DNA from: Flavobacteriales bacterium UBA1820
Lineage (GTDB): Bacteria; Bacteroidota; Bacteroidia; Flavobacteriales; UBA1820
Reading direction: 5' to 3'
Length of the DNA: 6,075 bases
Assembly: GCA_002314265.1 (NCBI GenBank)
Contig: DCEW01000065.1
Span: forward strand, 1-6,075
This document shows, piece after piece, positions 5,757-6,075 of the stretch. A model generated the notes under the pieces. It had not been told where the DNA came from, searched no databases, and worked only from the letters and a program-made list of their open reading frames with translations. Within the stretch, counting starts at the first letter, position 1; every line of letters begins with the position of its first letter. The position numbers and the translations under genes are program-made.

Positions 5757-6075
5757 ATGACAGGCATTTCCCTTTGGCTGTACGTGTTTTTCGCCGGGGC
5801 GGTCGCCGTGGCCATCCTTTGGCGTGCATGGCGCATCCTTCGCGCTTGCCGTAGCGGAAAGGAAACGCCTGCGGCGCATCCGCGCCCTCCGTTTGGCGAC
5901 CGTTGCGGGACGGACCTGCGGACTTTTTTCCAAAAACGTTGGGCGGCAGTGCTTCACACGGTGCTGGTGGTTTCGTTCTTGGGGATGTGCGTGGATGCAT
6001 TGTGGTATCCGTTGGGTGCGGGGGGAGAGGCGTACCGGATCTTTTCGGCGAGCAACGCAGCCCTGGCTGCGGCGG
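5757..6075 (+). CDS. Membrane protein, N-terminal part (gene cut by window end); possibly a membrane-anchored Fe-S oxidoreductase
   Basis: An open frame from the ATG at 5757 to the window edge gives 106 residues with no stop. The start MTGISLWLYVFFAGAVAVAI is a membrane helix followed by basic residues (WRAWRILRACR). A polar loop (about 34-58) leads to a second helix, AVLHTVLVVSFLGMCVDALW (about 64-83). The order helix, Arg-rich turn, loop, AVLH-helix resembles the N-terminus of Bacteroidetes heterodisulfide-reductase-like or (Fe-S)-binding membrane proteins, whose histidine in this second helix can be a heme ligand. That assignment rests on memory of the layout, and no cysteine cluster is visible yet. 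The gene starts 83 nt after the MCE stop on the same strand. TAGTTTTT at 5739-5746 is one mismatch from TAnnTTTG but would leave almost no leader, so read-through from upstream is as likely. The high GC, many Trp/Arg codons and lack of stops over 319 nt favour a real gene. Confidence 0.6.
   Translation, partial: MTGISLWLYVFFAGAVAVAILWRAWRILRACRSGKETPAAHPRPPFGDRCGTDLRTFFQKRWAAVLHTVLVVSFLGMCVDALWYPLGAGGEAYRIFSASNAALAAA

Noticed and set aside
4552..6000. A 482-residue open frame on the minus strand
   Set aside because: It is antisense to the MCE gene and the following membrane protein, begins with a Pro/Arg/Lys-rich low-complexity sequence, has no recognisable domain, and covers a clear promoter. 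It is a shadow of GC-rich codons.

Overview
The window looks like a piece of a Bacteroidales chromosome, plausibly Alistipes or a relative. The evidence is the mid-50s percent GC overall, promoters of the Bacteroidetes type (TAnnTTTG at -7 with a TTG or TTTG about 20 nt upstream), no convincing Shine-Dalgarno sequences, and proteins that read as Bacteroidetes versions of LptD, an amidase with a SPOR domain, and a long MCE protein. The genus is an inference from composition and style, not from a search.

Layout: ridA (65-445, minus) lies 40 nt downstream of a large lptD-type gene (486-3224, minus), so the two probably share a transcript. A 192-bp divergent intergenic region (3225-3416) follows. 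It holds an 11-bp perfect inverted repeat whose arms each contain a -7-like box, pointing toward each other. On the plus strand come an exported N-acetylmuramoyl-L-alanine amidase with a C-terminal SPOR domain (3417-4619), an MCE/MlaD-family protein with its own promoter-like sequence (4687-5673), and the start of a membrane protein that runs off the window end (5757-6075). There is no gene-free stretch over 300 bases. I see no tRNA, rRNA, CRISPR array, insertion sequence or phage gene.

Three of the genes serve the cell envelope: LPS delivery to the outer membrane (LptD), septal or lateral peptidoglycan cleavage (amidase plus SPOR) and inter-membrane lipid traffic (MCE protein). RidA is a housekeeping enzyme that removes reactive enamine/imine intermediates and probably only shares the lptD transcript. 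The cut-off gene at the right edge has two predicted membrane segments in a layout resembling the N-terminus of membrane-anchored Fe-S oxidoreductases, but its identity is open.

I do not see a new defence, mobile or biosynthetic system here. The points most worth a second look are the promoter inverted repeat between lptD and the amidase gene, the sharp GC step inside the amidase gene at its domain boundary, the apparent TTG starts of two envelope genes, and the absence of cysteine from LptD.
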